From Mesorhizobium sp. Root157 (lineage in GTDB: Bacteria > Pseudomonadota > Alphaproteobacteria > Rhizobiales > Rhizobiaceae): a stretch of DNA of 64,000 nt. Positions 21,193 to 28,935 of this stretch are shown here, piece by piece. Where the stretch lies: the NCBI RefSeq assembly GCF_001427385.1, contig NZ_LMGJ01000012.1, positions 326,783 to 390,782 on the forward strand, in the 5' to 3' direction. The translations under genes were made by a program, and so were the position numbers. The notes under the pieces are model-generated. The model was not told the DNA's origin, ran no database searches, and worked only from the letters and a program-made list of their open reading frames with translations. Position 1 is the first letter of the stretch. Each line of letters starts with the position of its first letter.

Positions 21193-21356
21193 TGGCGATG
21201 GACGATCTTGAACTCGTGACGCTTACCGAACGCCAGAGGAAAGCCCGGCGCAACCGTTCCATCGCGATCGGACTGGCGCTGGCAGCGCTGGTCGTCATCT
21301 TCTACGTGGCGACCATTGCCAAGTTCGGCCCCGCCATCCTCAATCGGCCGATGTGA
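21192..21356 (+). CDS. coxF: CoxF-like small membrane protein
   Basis: Short protein of 54 residues, of the type annotated CoxF between ctaB and ctaG in rhizobial oxidase operons. The polar N-terminus with [17 protein letters not shown] precedes one membrane helix (about residues 24-43), then [11 protein letters not shown]. Its exact role is unknown; position suggests oxidase assembly. Its ATG shares one base with the ctaB stop, and an alternative ATG lies at 21198. Its stop overlaps a GTG that could start ctaG. Confidence 0.8.
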   Translation: MAMDDLELVTLTERQRKARRNRSIAIGLALAALVVIFYVATIAKFGPAILNRPM

Positions 21357-21364
21357 GCGAGGCG

Positions 21365-21991
21365 ATGAACGCAGCACCAGACATGGATAGGGCAAGGCAG
21401 AAGAGCAATCGCGCCGTTGCGGCCGTTTGCTTGGCCTTCTTCGTCGGGATGGTCGGCATGGCGTATGCCGCGGTGCCGCTCTATACGCTGTTTTGCCAGG
21501 TGACCGGTTACGGCGGCACCACGCAGCGCGTGACGCAGTATGCCGACCGGGTGCTCGATCGCGACATCACCATTCGCTTCGACGCCAACACCGCCGGAAT
21601 TCCGTGGAAGTTCGAGCCGGTGGTGCGCTCGGTGACGATCAAGATCGGCGAGACGACGCAGGCGCACTACACGGCCACCAACGTGGCGAGCCAGCCGGTT
21701 ACAGGGCGGGCGACCTTCAACGTCACGCCCGATCTCGCCGGCGCCTATTTCAACAAGGTGGAATGCTTCTGCTTCACCGACACCACGTTGAAGCCGGGCG
21801 AAACTATGGATATGCCGGTCGTGTTCTATGTCGATCCCGACATCGTCGATGTGCCGGAACTGAAGGATATCAAGACGATCACGCTGTCCTATACGATGTT
21901 CCCGATAGAGGGAGACAAGCCGGTAGCCGCAGCGCCGGTCGAGGAAAGCGGCAAGACAATTCCGAACACCGAAGGGAATCTCGGGGGCTGA
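21365..21991 (+). CDS. ctaG: Cytochrome c oxidase assembly protein CtaG (CuB insertion)
   Basis: Cox11-type membrane-anchored copper chaperone that delivers copper to the CuB site of subunit I. One N-terminal helix (about 19-39) is followed by [10 protein letters not shown], and the periplasmic Ig-like domain carries the copper motif E-C-F-C-F at the middle of the protein. 208 residues from ATG 21365, which has GAGG just upstream; a GTG at 21353 overlapping the coxF stop is an alternative. Operon context is definitive. Confidence 0.94.
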   Translation: MNAAPDMDRARQKSNRAVAAVCLAFFVGMVGMAYAAVPLYTLFCQVTGYGGTTQRVTQYADRVLDRDITIRFDANTAGIPWKFEPVVRSVTIKIGETTQAHYTATNVASQPVTGRATFNVTPDLAGAYFNKVECFCFTDTTLKPGETMDMPVVFYVDPDIVDVPELKDIKTITLSYTMFPIEGDKPVAAAPVEESGKTIPNTEGNLGG

Positions 21992-21992
21992 C

Positions 21993-22871
21993 ATGGCAGA
22001 CGCGCACGCAAAACCGCAACACGACTACCACATCATCGATCCCAGTCCGTGGCCGTTTATCGGCTCGGTCGGCGCGCTGGTCATGGCCATCGGCGGCGTT
22101 GGCTGGATGCAATACCTCAAGGGCAACGAGTTCCACCTCTTCGGTGTGAATTTGGCGACTCCATGGATTTTCGCCATCGGCGTGCTCATCGTTCTCTACA
22201 CAATGTTCGCCTGGTGGTCGGACACCATCAAGGAAGCACACGAGGGCCACCACACCCGCGTCGTGTCGCTGCACCTGCGCTACGGCATGATCATGTTCAT
22301 CGCCTCGGAGGTGATGTTCTTTGTTGCCTGGTTCTGGGCCTTCTTCGATGCCAGCCTGTTCCCGAATGAAGCGCACCAGTATGCACGCGCCGAGTTCACC
22401 GGCGGCGTGTGGCCGCCAAAGGGCATCGAGGTGCTCGACCCCTTCCATCTGCCGCTCTACAACACCATCATCCTGCTGCTCTCCGGCACGACGGTGACGT
22501 GGGCGCATCACGCGCTGATCCATGGTGACCGCAAGGGCCTGATCAACGGACTGGCGCTGACGGTCGGCCTTGGCATCCTTTTCAGCTTCGTGCAGGCTTA
22601 CGAGTACATTCATGCTCCGTTCGCTTTCAAGGACTCGATCTACGGCGCGACCTTCTTCATGGCGACCGGCTTCCATGGTTTCCACGTTCTGATCGGCACC
22701 ATCTTCTTGACGGTCTGCCTGATCCGCGCCATCCGCGGCGACTTTACGCCCAAGCAGCATTTCGGCTTCGAGGCTGCTGCCTGGTACTGGCATTTCGTCG
22801 ACGTGGTGTGGTTGTTCCTTTTTGCCTCGATCTACGTCTGGGCCTCTTCCGGAGCGGTCATCGCTCACTGA
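21993..22871 (+). CDS. coxC: Cytochrome c oxidase subunit III
   Basis: Third core subunit of aa3 oxidase, with seven helices and bound lipid that stabilises the complex and its oxygen channel. The 292-residue protein shows [35 protein letters not shown], the helical core with [11 protein letters not shown], and [19 protein letters not shown], followed by [22 protein letters not shown], all characteristic. It starts 1 base after the ctaG stop. Confidence 0.96.
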   Translation: MADAHAKPQHDYHIIDPSPWPFIGSVGALVMAIGGVGWMQYLKGNEFHLFGVNLATPWIFAIGVLIVLYTMFAWWSDTIKEAHEGHHTRVVSLHLRYGMIMFIASEVMFFVAWFWAFFDASLFPNEAHQYARAEFTGGVWPPKGIEVLDPFHLPLYNTIILLLSGTTVTWAHHALIHGDRKGLINGLALTVGLGILFSFVQAYEYIHAPFAFKDSIYGATFFMATGFHGFHVLIGTIFLTVCLIRAIRGDFTPKQHFGFEAAAWYWHFVDVVWLFLFASIYVWASSGAVIAH

Positions 22872-22956
22872 CCGGAAACAGGAATGCGACATCAAGGCGG
22901 CTGCGGCAACGTGGCCGCCTTATCTTTTGGAGCGGCTTGCTGGTAGTGTGACGCCG

Positions 22957-23343
22957 ATGAATGAGGACAAGGCCATCTGGCCACCCATCGCTCCGGTTCA
23001 GGCCGGCCTTGCCGGCAGATGCCCACGCTGCGGGGAAGGGCGTCTGTTTTGCGGCTTCCTTACCGTCGGTAAGGGGTGCGGCAATTGCGGCCTGGATTAT
23101 TCGTATGCGGACGCTGGCGACGGCCCGGCCGTTTTCGTCATTCTCATCATCGGTTTCATAGTGGTCGGGCTAGCCCTGTGGACGGAAGTTTCCTTCAACC
23201 CGCCGCTATGGCTGCATTTCGTGCTTTGGGTTCCGCTGGTGCTGATCCTGTGCCTGACCGCGCTGAGGCTGATCAAGGGCGTGCTTTTGACCCTGCAATA
23301 CCGCAACAAGGCTGCCGAGGGCAGGTTGGACGAGGGCCAATGA
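22957..23343 (+). CDS. DUF983 membrane protein of the oxidase operon
   Basis: 128-residue protein with an N-terminal zinc-ribbon-like segment, C-P-R-C near residue 22 and C-G-N-C near 42, then two membrane helices (about 58-80 and 86-106). This is the DUF983 pattern, regularly found next to coxC and surf1 in alphaproteobacteria, so a role in oxidase assembly is inferred. The function is unproven. Its stop overlaps the surf1 start (ATGA at 23340-23343). The start at ATG 22957 lacks a strong ribosome site. Confidence 0.85.
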   Translation: MNEDKAIWPPIAPVQAGLAGRCPRCGEGRLFCGFLTVGKGCGNCGLDYSYADAGDGPAVFVILIIGFIVVGLALWTEVSFNPPLWLHFVLWVPLVLILCLTALRLIKGVLLTLQYRNKAAEGRLDEGQ

Positions 23344-24101
23344 CAAGCTCTTCCGGGTCGGTTGGCGCGCCATCGCGGCGCCGCACCTTGATTGCAGCCG
23401 TACTTGGCTTGGCTGGTATCGCCGTTCTTCTGGCGCTGGGTACCTGGCAGGTGCAGCGACTGCACTGGAAAGAAGCCATTCTCCAGACCATCGACCAGCG
23501 CATGCATGCAGCACCTTTGCCGCTGGCAGAGGTCGAGACGAAGTTCGCCGCCGATGGCGACGTCGACTATATGCCGGTCACGGCGACGGGAACGTTCGTG
23601 CACGAAGCGGAGCGACACTTCTTCGCCACTTGGCAAGGCCAGTCGGGCTTCGATGTGTTTACGCCGCTCAAATTGGATGATGGCAGCTTCGTCTTCGTCA
23701 ATCGCGGCTTTGTTCCTTATGAAATGAAGGACCCGGCCAAGCGTCCCGAGGGGCAGGTCGCGGGCATCGTGACTGTGACAGGCCTCGGCCGCAATCCGCT
23801 CACTGGAAAGCCGTCGGGAATGGTGCCGGACAATGATCCGGCCAAGAACATCTTCTACTGGAAGGACCGCGACGCCATGGCTGCGAGCGCCGGCCTGGCT
23901 TCCGGCTACCGCTTGGTGCCGTTCTTTATCGATGCCGACGCGACGCCCAACTCTGGCGGCTTGCCGGTAGGTGGCGTTACCCTTGTCGACCTGCCCAACA
24001 ACCATCTGCAATACGTCATCACCTGGTATGGCTTGGCGGCGGCCCTTGCCGGGGTTCTGCTCATCTCGTTGCGACGCCCGAAAAGGCCGGGACGACCCTA
24101 G
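23340..24101 (+). CDS. surf1: SURF1 family oxidase assembly protein
   Basis: Shy1/SURF1 homolog that helps place heme A in subunit I. 253 residues with the two-helix layout: an N-terminal helix (about 17-37) ending in LGTWQVQRLHWK, the family's signature, and a C-terminal helix (about 225-245) following NNHLQYVITWYGLA. The periplasmic domain contains VNRGFVP. Translation is coupled to the DUF983 gene by a 4-base overlap. Confidence 0.93.
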   Translation: MTSSSGSVGAPSRRRTLIAAVLGLAGIAVLLALGTWQVQRLHWKEAILQTIDQRMHAAPLPLAEVETKFAADGDVDYMPVTATGTFVHEAERHFFATWQGQSGFDVFTPLKLDDGSFVFVNRGFVPYEMKDPAKRPEGQVAGIVTVTGLGRNPLTGKPSGMVPDNDPAKNIFYWKDRDAMAASAGLASGYRLVPFFIDADATPNSGGLPVGGVTLVDLPNNHLQYVITWYGLAAALAGVLLISLRRPKRPGRP

Positions 24102-24113
24102 CCGACCTTGACA

Positions 24114-24131
24114 GGACGGGGATGCCCGTCC
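24114..24131 (+). promoter_or_regulatory. Hairpin directly before the first ispH start codon
   Basis: GGACGGG (24114-24120) and CCCGTCC (24125-24131) make a perfect 7-bp stem with the loop GATG, ending one base before ATG 24133. It would cover the ribosome site of that start, suggesting either weak terminator function after surf1 or use of the downstream ATG 24163. Confidence 0.4.
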
Positions 24132-24132
24132 C

Positions 24133-25197
24133 ATGTCGGGCCTCACACGAGATGCGGAATTCATGCAGCAGACGAGACTGGCCAACACCGAAGTGACCGA
24201 GACCAAGCCACCGCTGACGATCAGGCTTTGCCAGCCGCGCGGCTTCTGCGCCGGTGTCGACAGAGCCATCCAGATCGTCGTGCTTGCCTTGAAGAAATAT
24301 GGTGCGCCGGTGTATGTGCGCCATGAGATCGTGCACAACCGCTATGTTGTCGAGGGGCTTCAAAACCTTGGCGCGGTCTTCATCGAAGAACTTTCCGAGA
24401 TACCTGACGATCACCGCCACTGCCCCGTGGTGTTCTCCGCCCACGGTGTGCCGAAGTCTGTTCCCGCTGATGCCGTGGCGCGCAATCTCTTCTATCTCGA
24501 CGCCACCTGTCCGCTGGTTTCGAAGGTCCACAAGCAGGCCATGCGCCACCAGCGCCTTGGCCGCCACGTGCTGTTGATCGGTCATGCTGGGCATCCGGAG
24601 GTGATCGGCACCATGGGGCAGTTGCCGGAAGGCGCGGTGACGCTGATCGAAACCGAGGGCGATGCGCGAAGCTTCACGCCGGCCGATCCGCTGGCGCTGG
24701 GCTTTGTGACCCAGACCACGCTGTCGGTCGAGGACACGGCGCACATCATAGAAGCGTTGCAGGAACGCTTTCCCGCCATGCAGGCGGCGGCGGCGGAATC
24801 GATCTGCTACGCCACAACCAACCGCCAGGAAGCCGTGAAGGAAACGGCACCGGGCGCTGATCTCTATTTGGTCGTGGGAGCACCCAATTCATCGAATTCG
24901 CGCCGGCTGGTCGAAGTGGCGGAGCGCGCCGGCGCGCGCATGTCACTGCTGGTCCAGCGCGCGACCGACATTCCATGGCAGGAGGTCGGGGACATTACGA
25001 CGCTGGGTCTTTCGGCTGGCGCATCGGCGCCGGAAATCATCGTCGACGAGATCATCGACGCCTTCCGGGCGCGTTTCGATGTCTCGGTGGAACTGGCGGT
25101 TACGGCGACGGAGACGGAGGATTTCCCGGTGATGCGCGTTCTGCGCGATGTCGAATTGACCAAAGCCGACATGGCATTCGTCAACGGGACGCGCTAG
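24133..25197 (+). CDS. ispH: 4-hydroxy-3-methylbut-2-enyl diphosphate reductase
   Basis: Fe-S enzyme that makes isopentenyl and dimethylallyl diphosphate in the last MEP step. The three cluster cysteines are visible in [18 protein letters not shown] and [10 protein letters not shown]. Substrate-binding residues are in [16 protein letters not shown], and the Ser-Asn-Ser-Arg stretch of [12 protein letters not shown]. 354 residues from ATG 24133. ATG 24163 would give 344 and may be the real start, given the hairpin and poor ribosome site before 24133. It follows the oxidase assembly genes and is followed by thrB after 3 bases. Confidence 0.95.
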   Translation: MSGLTRDAEFMQQTRLANTEVTETKPPLTIRLCQPRGFCAGVDRAIQIVVLALKKYGAPVYVRHEIVHNRYVVEGLQNLGAVFIEELSEIPDDHRHCPVVFSAHGVPKSVPADAVARNLFYLDATCPLVSKVHKQAMRHQRLGRHVLLIGHAGHPEVIGTMGQLPEGAVTLIETEGDARSFTPADPLALGFVTQTTLSVEDTAHIIEALQERFPAMQAAAAESICYATTNRQEAVKETAPGADLYLVVGAPNSSNSRRLVEVAERAGARMSLLVQRATDIPWQEVGDITTLGLSAGASAPEIIVDEIIDAFRARFDVSVELAVTATETEDFPVMRVLRDVELTKADMAFVNGTR

Positions 25198-25200
25198 CCG

Positions 25201-26166
25201 ATGGCGGTCTACACCGATATTTCCGAAATCGAGTTGGCGGCATTTCTCGCCAATTACGACATCGGCGAATTGCTTTCCTACAAGGGCATCGCAGAGGGGG
25301 TCGAGAACTCGAACTTCCTGCTCCATGCATCGAGTGCGCCCTATATCCTGACGCTCTATGAAAAGCGGGTCGACCGCAATGACCTGCCGTTCTTCCTCGG
25401 CCTGATGCGGCATCTGTCCGACAAGGGCATCCGCTGCCCGCTGCCGGTCAAGCGCAATGACGGCGAGACTATCGGCGAACTGGCCGGGCGGCCGGCGGCT
25501 ATCGTCACCTTCCTTGAAGGGATGTGGATGCGGCGGCCGACCGTCGAGCACTGCAGTGAAGTCGGTGCGGCACTGGCCGCGATGCATCTGGCCGGCCAGG
25601 ACTTCGCGCTCCGGCGCAAGAACGGCCTCACCGTCGATGACTGGCGGCCCTTGTGGGAACGGGCGCGCGATCGCGCCGATGAAGTCGAGTCAGGGCTGGA
25701 GGCGGAAGTCGAGGCCGATCTCGCCGAGTTGGAAGCCAACTGGCCGTCCAGCCTGCCGACCGGCGTGATCCATGCCGATCTTTTCCCCGACAACGTCTTT
25801 TTTCTCGGCAAGAAACTGTCCGGCCTGATCGATTTCTATTTCGCCTGCACCGACCTTCTGGCTTATGACGTTGCCGTTTGTCTCAATGCATGGTGTTTCG
25901 AAAAGGACAATTCCTTCAATCTCACCAAGGGCATGGCGCTGCTTGGCGGCTACACCGCAGTCCGGCCTCTGTCGAAAGAGGAAGTGGAAGCGCTGCCCAT
26001 GCTGGCGCGAGGCTCGGCGATGCGTTTCATGCTGACCAGGCTTTATGATTGGCTCAACACGCCCGCGGGAAGCTTGGTGGTGAAGAAGGATCCGCTGGAA
26101 TATCTGCGCCGCATGCGCTTTCACCGCCGCATCGCCTCGGCGGCCGAATATGGATTGAGGGTGTAG
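25201..26166 (+). CDS. thrB: Homoserine kinase, type II (ThrB)
   Basis: Phosphorylates L-homoserine on the way to threonine. Unlike the GHMP-fold E. coli enzyme, this is the aminoglycoside-phosphotransferase-fold form found in Rhizobiales. The 321-residue protein has [10 protein letters not shown] near the N-terminus, the catalytic loop [14 protein letters not shown] with the catalytic Asp, and [10 protein letters not shown] with the metal Asp. Threonine synthase thrC is 8 kb away on the opposite strand. It is closely packed between ispH and rnhA. Confidence 0.94.
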   Translation: MAVYTDISEIELAAFLANYDIGELLSYKGIAEGVENSNFLLHASSAPYILTLYEKRVDRNDLPFFLGLMRHLSDKGIRCPLPVKRNDGETIGELAGRPAAIVTFLEGMWMRRPTVEHCSEVGAALAAMHLAGQDFALRRKNGLTVDDWRPLWERARDRADEVESGLEAEVEADLAELEANWPSSLPTGVIHADLFPDNVFFLGKKLSGLIDFYFACTDLLAYDVAVCLNAWCFEKDNSFNLTKGMALLGGYTAVRPLSKEEVEALPMLARGSAMRFMLTRLYDWLNTPAGSLVVKKDPLEYLRRMRFHRRIASAAEYGLRV

Positions 26167-26167
26167 C

Positions 26168-26707
26168 GTGAAGAACGTCGAGATATTCACCGACGGAGCT
26201 TGCTCCGGCAATCCGGGGCCTGGCGGCTGGGGTGCAATCCTGCGCTTCAACGGGGCGACGCGCGAATTGTCCGGCGGCGAAGCGCTGACCACCAACAACC
26301 GCATGGAATTGATGGCGGCGATTTCGGCACTGGATGCGCTGAAGGAACCTTGCGTCGTCGATCTGCATACGGATTCGAGCTACGTCAAGGACGGCATTTC
26401 CAGCTGGATCGAGGGCTGGAAGCGTCGCGGCTGGAAGACCGCCGACAACAAGCCGGTGAAGAATGTCGAGCTTTGGCAGGCGCTTGACGAGGCGCGCAAG
26501 CGCCACAAGGTCGCCTGGCACTGGGTGAAGGGACATGCCGGCCACCCCGAGAATGAGCGTGCCGACGAACTTGCCCGCACCGGCATGGCCCCATTCAAGA
26601 AAGGGCCGGTGAAGAAACCGGCGGAGACCGTGAAGGCGCTGAAGCCGAGCAGCAACGGTGCCGAGCCGGCTTCAAGGAAGCCTCGGCGTTCACCGCAAAG
26701 CTATTGA
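26168..26707 (+). CDS. rnhA: Ribonuclease HI
   Basis: Cleaves RNA in RNA-DNA hybrids. The DEDD active site is complete: D in [17 protein letters not shown] in [10 protein letters not shown] in [12 protein letters not shown], and D in [12 protein letters not shown]. The 179-residue length includes a lysine/proline-rich C-terminal extension of about 30 residues beyond the usual fold, ending [10 protein letters not shown]. It starts at GTG 26168 two bases after thrB and converges on the peroxiredoxin gene. Confidence 0.96.
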   Translation: MKNVEIFTDGACSGNPGPGGWGAILRFNGATRELSGGEALTTNNRMELMAAISALDALKEPCVVDLHTDSSYVKDGISSWIEGWKRRGWKTADNKPVKNVELWQALDEARKRHKVAWHWVKGHAGHPENERADELARTGMAPFKKGPVKKPAETVKALKPSSNGAEPASRKPRRSPQSY

Positions 26708-26740
26708 TCGGCCCCCGCCCGCTACCGGTGGGTCTCGCCT

Positions 26741-27229
26741 TCACAACTGTTCGAGGACCTTTGCCGCGCCGGCCTCCACGGCCTGCCCTGCCACGCTCTC
26801 GATGTTCAAGGTCGTGACGGTGCCGTCATCGACGATCATCGAGAAGCGTTTTGAACGCAGTCCCATGCCGCCGCCGGAAAAATCCGCATCGAGACCGACC
26901 GATTTGACGAACTGGCCATTGCCGTCGGCAAGATAGACGATCTTGCCCTCTCCGCCGGTGAACCGTGCCCAAGCGCCCATGACGTGATGATCGTTCACAG
27001 CCACGACGGCGATCGTGTCCACGCCGCGCGCGAGTAGCGCATCGTGGTTCTCAAGATAGCCGGGAAGATGGTTGTTGCTGCATGTCGGTGTGAAGGCGCC
27101 GGGAACGCCGAACAGCACGACTTTCTTGCCGGCAAATATCTCCGCCGTCGTCAGGCTTTTGGCGCCCTCCTCGGTCATCGTCTTGAAAGTCGCTTCGGGC
27201 AGTTTCTCGCCAACGGAAATCGTCGTCAT
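26741..27229 (-). CDS. Peroxiredoxin, Prx5-like
   Basis: Thiol peroxidase that reduces hydrogen peroxide and organic peroxides, typically with glutathione or glutaredoxin as donor. The peroxidatic Cys sits in GVPGAFTPTCSNNHLPGY, the Prx5 signature, and SMIVDDGTV is the conserved later strand. 162 residues. ATG 27229 is chosen because GAGGA lies about 6 bases upstream; the frame is open to 27241. No glutaredoxin fusion is present. Confidence 0.93.
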   Translation of the reverse strand: MTTISVGEKLPEATFKTMTEEGAKSLTTAEIFAGKKVVLFGVPGAFTPTCSNNHLPGYLENHDALLARGVDTIAVVAVNDHHVMGAWARFTGGEGKIVYLADGNGQFVKSVGLDADFSGGGMGLRSKRFSMIVDDGTVTTLNIESVAGQAVEAGAAKVLEQL

Positions 27230-27319
27230 TACAGTCCTCATTCTTTCGAAAATTCAGGGAGAGGCGGCTCGGCGCATGTGACCTAGCCCAGCACAAGCCG
27301 GGCTGCAATCTTCGGGCTT

Positions 27320-28126
27320 TCACGGATAGGGCAACACCCCGGAGACGGCTTCACCGGCATTCGTCAGGGTGTAGAACAGCCCGTCGCCGCTTGGCGCCTC
27401 GGACGGGCGGTCGAGGATCGGCACCGTGAAGATGGTCTTGCCGGCCTCGGTGCTTTTGACCGGAGTGCCGAACATATAGCCCTGTTCACCGGCAACGAAG
27501 AAATCCGACGAGGCGGCATTACCGGGAACGGTAGCAGCCACGATCATTGTTTCCTCGTCGCCGGGCAGGGGGGTAATACCGAACTCGGGCCGGGCAGCGC
27601 CGGGCAATCCAGCCAGAGCCGCCATGATCACCGCAGCGTCGGCCCGGTCGTCGGAGCCGATGTCGGGATCGATGCTGAATCTGGCCTGCAGGGGGATACA
27701 GATCGTTTCGCAGATGCCGATCAGGACATCGGCTTCGATCCTGACGGGTTCGTCAGGGGAGCCGATGGTGAAGGCAATCGGCAAGGCGACAGGGTGGTCG
27801 TAGCCTGCCCATTTGCTGTAGCCGTCGTCGTGGCGTTGCGGGGCGGGGTAGGCCAGCACGGCTGTGGTGACATTGCTGCTGCGGGCCACGTCGATATGAG
27901 GCGGCACGCCGCTGTCGCCGGGGTCGCGCCAATAGGTTTTCCAGCCGGGCCTGAGTGCGATCTCCAGCACGCCTTGCAGCTTGCCTTGGGCGTCCGGCTT
28001 TCCGGTGGTGACGATGCGCACCTTGCCGCCTTCGCTGTCATGCCATTCGGATGATGACGCTTCTGCAGAGGCTGCAGCGGCCCCAAGGGCCAGGGCGGCG
28101 GACGCCATTATGATCACGCTTCGCAT
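27320..28126 (-). CDS. Exported protein with a DsbD N-terminal-like (DsbC-fold) domain
   Basis: Periplasmic protein related to the alpha domain of DsbD/ScsB, without the membrane electron-transfer part. A signal peptide (MRSVIIMASAALALGAAAASA) leads into WHDSEGGKVRIV, LRPGWKTYWRDPGDSGVPP and the cysteine pair C-E-T-I-C in the middle, which probably handles thiol redox exchange. 268 residues from ATG 28126; the frame remains open to 28264, and an alternative ATG at 28189 would add 21 residues. Divergent from yqgE. The partner that reduces it is not in this window. Confidence 0.78.
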   Translation of the reverse strand: MRSVIIMASAALALGAAAASAEASSSEWHDSEGGKVRIVTTGKPDAQGKLQGVLEIALRPGWKTYWRDPGDSGVPPHIDVARSSNVTTAVLAYPAPQRHDDGYSKWAGYDHPVALPIAFTIGSPDEPVRIEADVLIGICETICIPLQARFSIDPDIGSDDRADAAVIMAALAGLPGAARPEFGITPLPGDEETMIVAATVPGNAASSDFFVAGEQGYMFGTPVKSTEAGKTIFTVPILDRPSEAPSGDGLFYTLTNAGEAVSGVLPYP

Positions 28127-28286
28127 GAGAGCTGAAGTGAGTGTTACCCGACGGGAAGGCAACCGGTCTTGACGCGTCGCCGGCATCATATTTGCGTTAC
28201 CATATGTGCGCTTCCAGGCTTCAAATAGTTTCGCCCTGACTTTGGCGCATCTTTCATAGAACAAGGAAACGCGCTACCCTTTGGAT

Positions 28287-28895
28287 ATGGATTTGTTGCG
28301 CGACAAGAGCAAGGCTGCCGAGGGCGGCTTCCTTGACGACCAGTTCCTCATCGCCATGCCCGGCATGAAGGACAACAGGTTTGCGCGCTCGGTTATCTAT
28401 GTCTGTGCCCACAGCGACGAGGGCGCGATGGGGCTGATCATCAACCAGACCCAGCAGATGCTGTTTCCCGACCTGTTGGTGCAGCTTGGCATCATGGACG
28501 AGCAGGAGGCGATCCGATTGCCGGCGCCGGCACGCGATTTCGTGGTCCGCAATGGCGGGCCGGTGGACCGCAGCCGCGGCTTCGTGCTGCATTCTGGCGA
28601 CTACCGTGTCGAGTCCTCCCTCAACGTGTCGGATGAGGTTTGCCTGACCGCCACGGTGGACATCCTGCGCGCCATTTCCACCGGTCGCGGGCCGCGCCGG
28701 GCGCTGATGGCGCTTGGCTATTCGGGCTGGGGCGCCGGTCAGTTGGAGAGCGAAATTGCCCAGAACGGCTGGCTGACCTGCCCGGCGACGCCGGAACTGC
28801 TGTTCGATCCCGACATCGACAGCAAATACGATCGTATCCTGGCTGCCATCGGCATCGACATCGCGCATCTGAGCTCCGCCGCCGGCCACGCCTGA
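28287..28895 (+). CDS. YqgE/AlgH family protein
   Basis: Conserved cytosolic protein of the UPF0301/AlgH family, function not settled. 202 residues with the family signatures [44 protein letters not shown] and the later [17 protein letters not shown] 28287 is used in preference to a TTG at 28281. It is divergent from the DsbD-N gene and converges with the large GGDEF/EAL gene. Confidence 0.93.
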   Translation: MDLLRDKSKAAEGGFLDDQFLIAMPGMKDNRFARSVIYVCAHSDEGAMGLIINQTQQMLFPDLLVQLGIMDEQEAIRLPAPARDFVVRNGGPVDRSRGFVLHSGDYRVESSLNVSDEVCLTATVDILRAISTGRGPRRALMALGYSGWGAGQLESEIAQNGWLTCPATPELLFDPDIDSKYDRILAAIGIDIAHLSSAAGHA

Positions 28896-28935
28896 ACGGC
28901 ACTCCTGCGACGCGTGCGGCAGTAGAACGTTCCCG

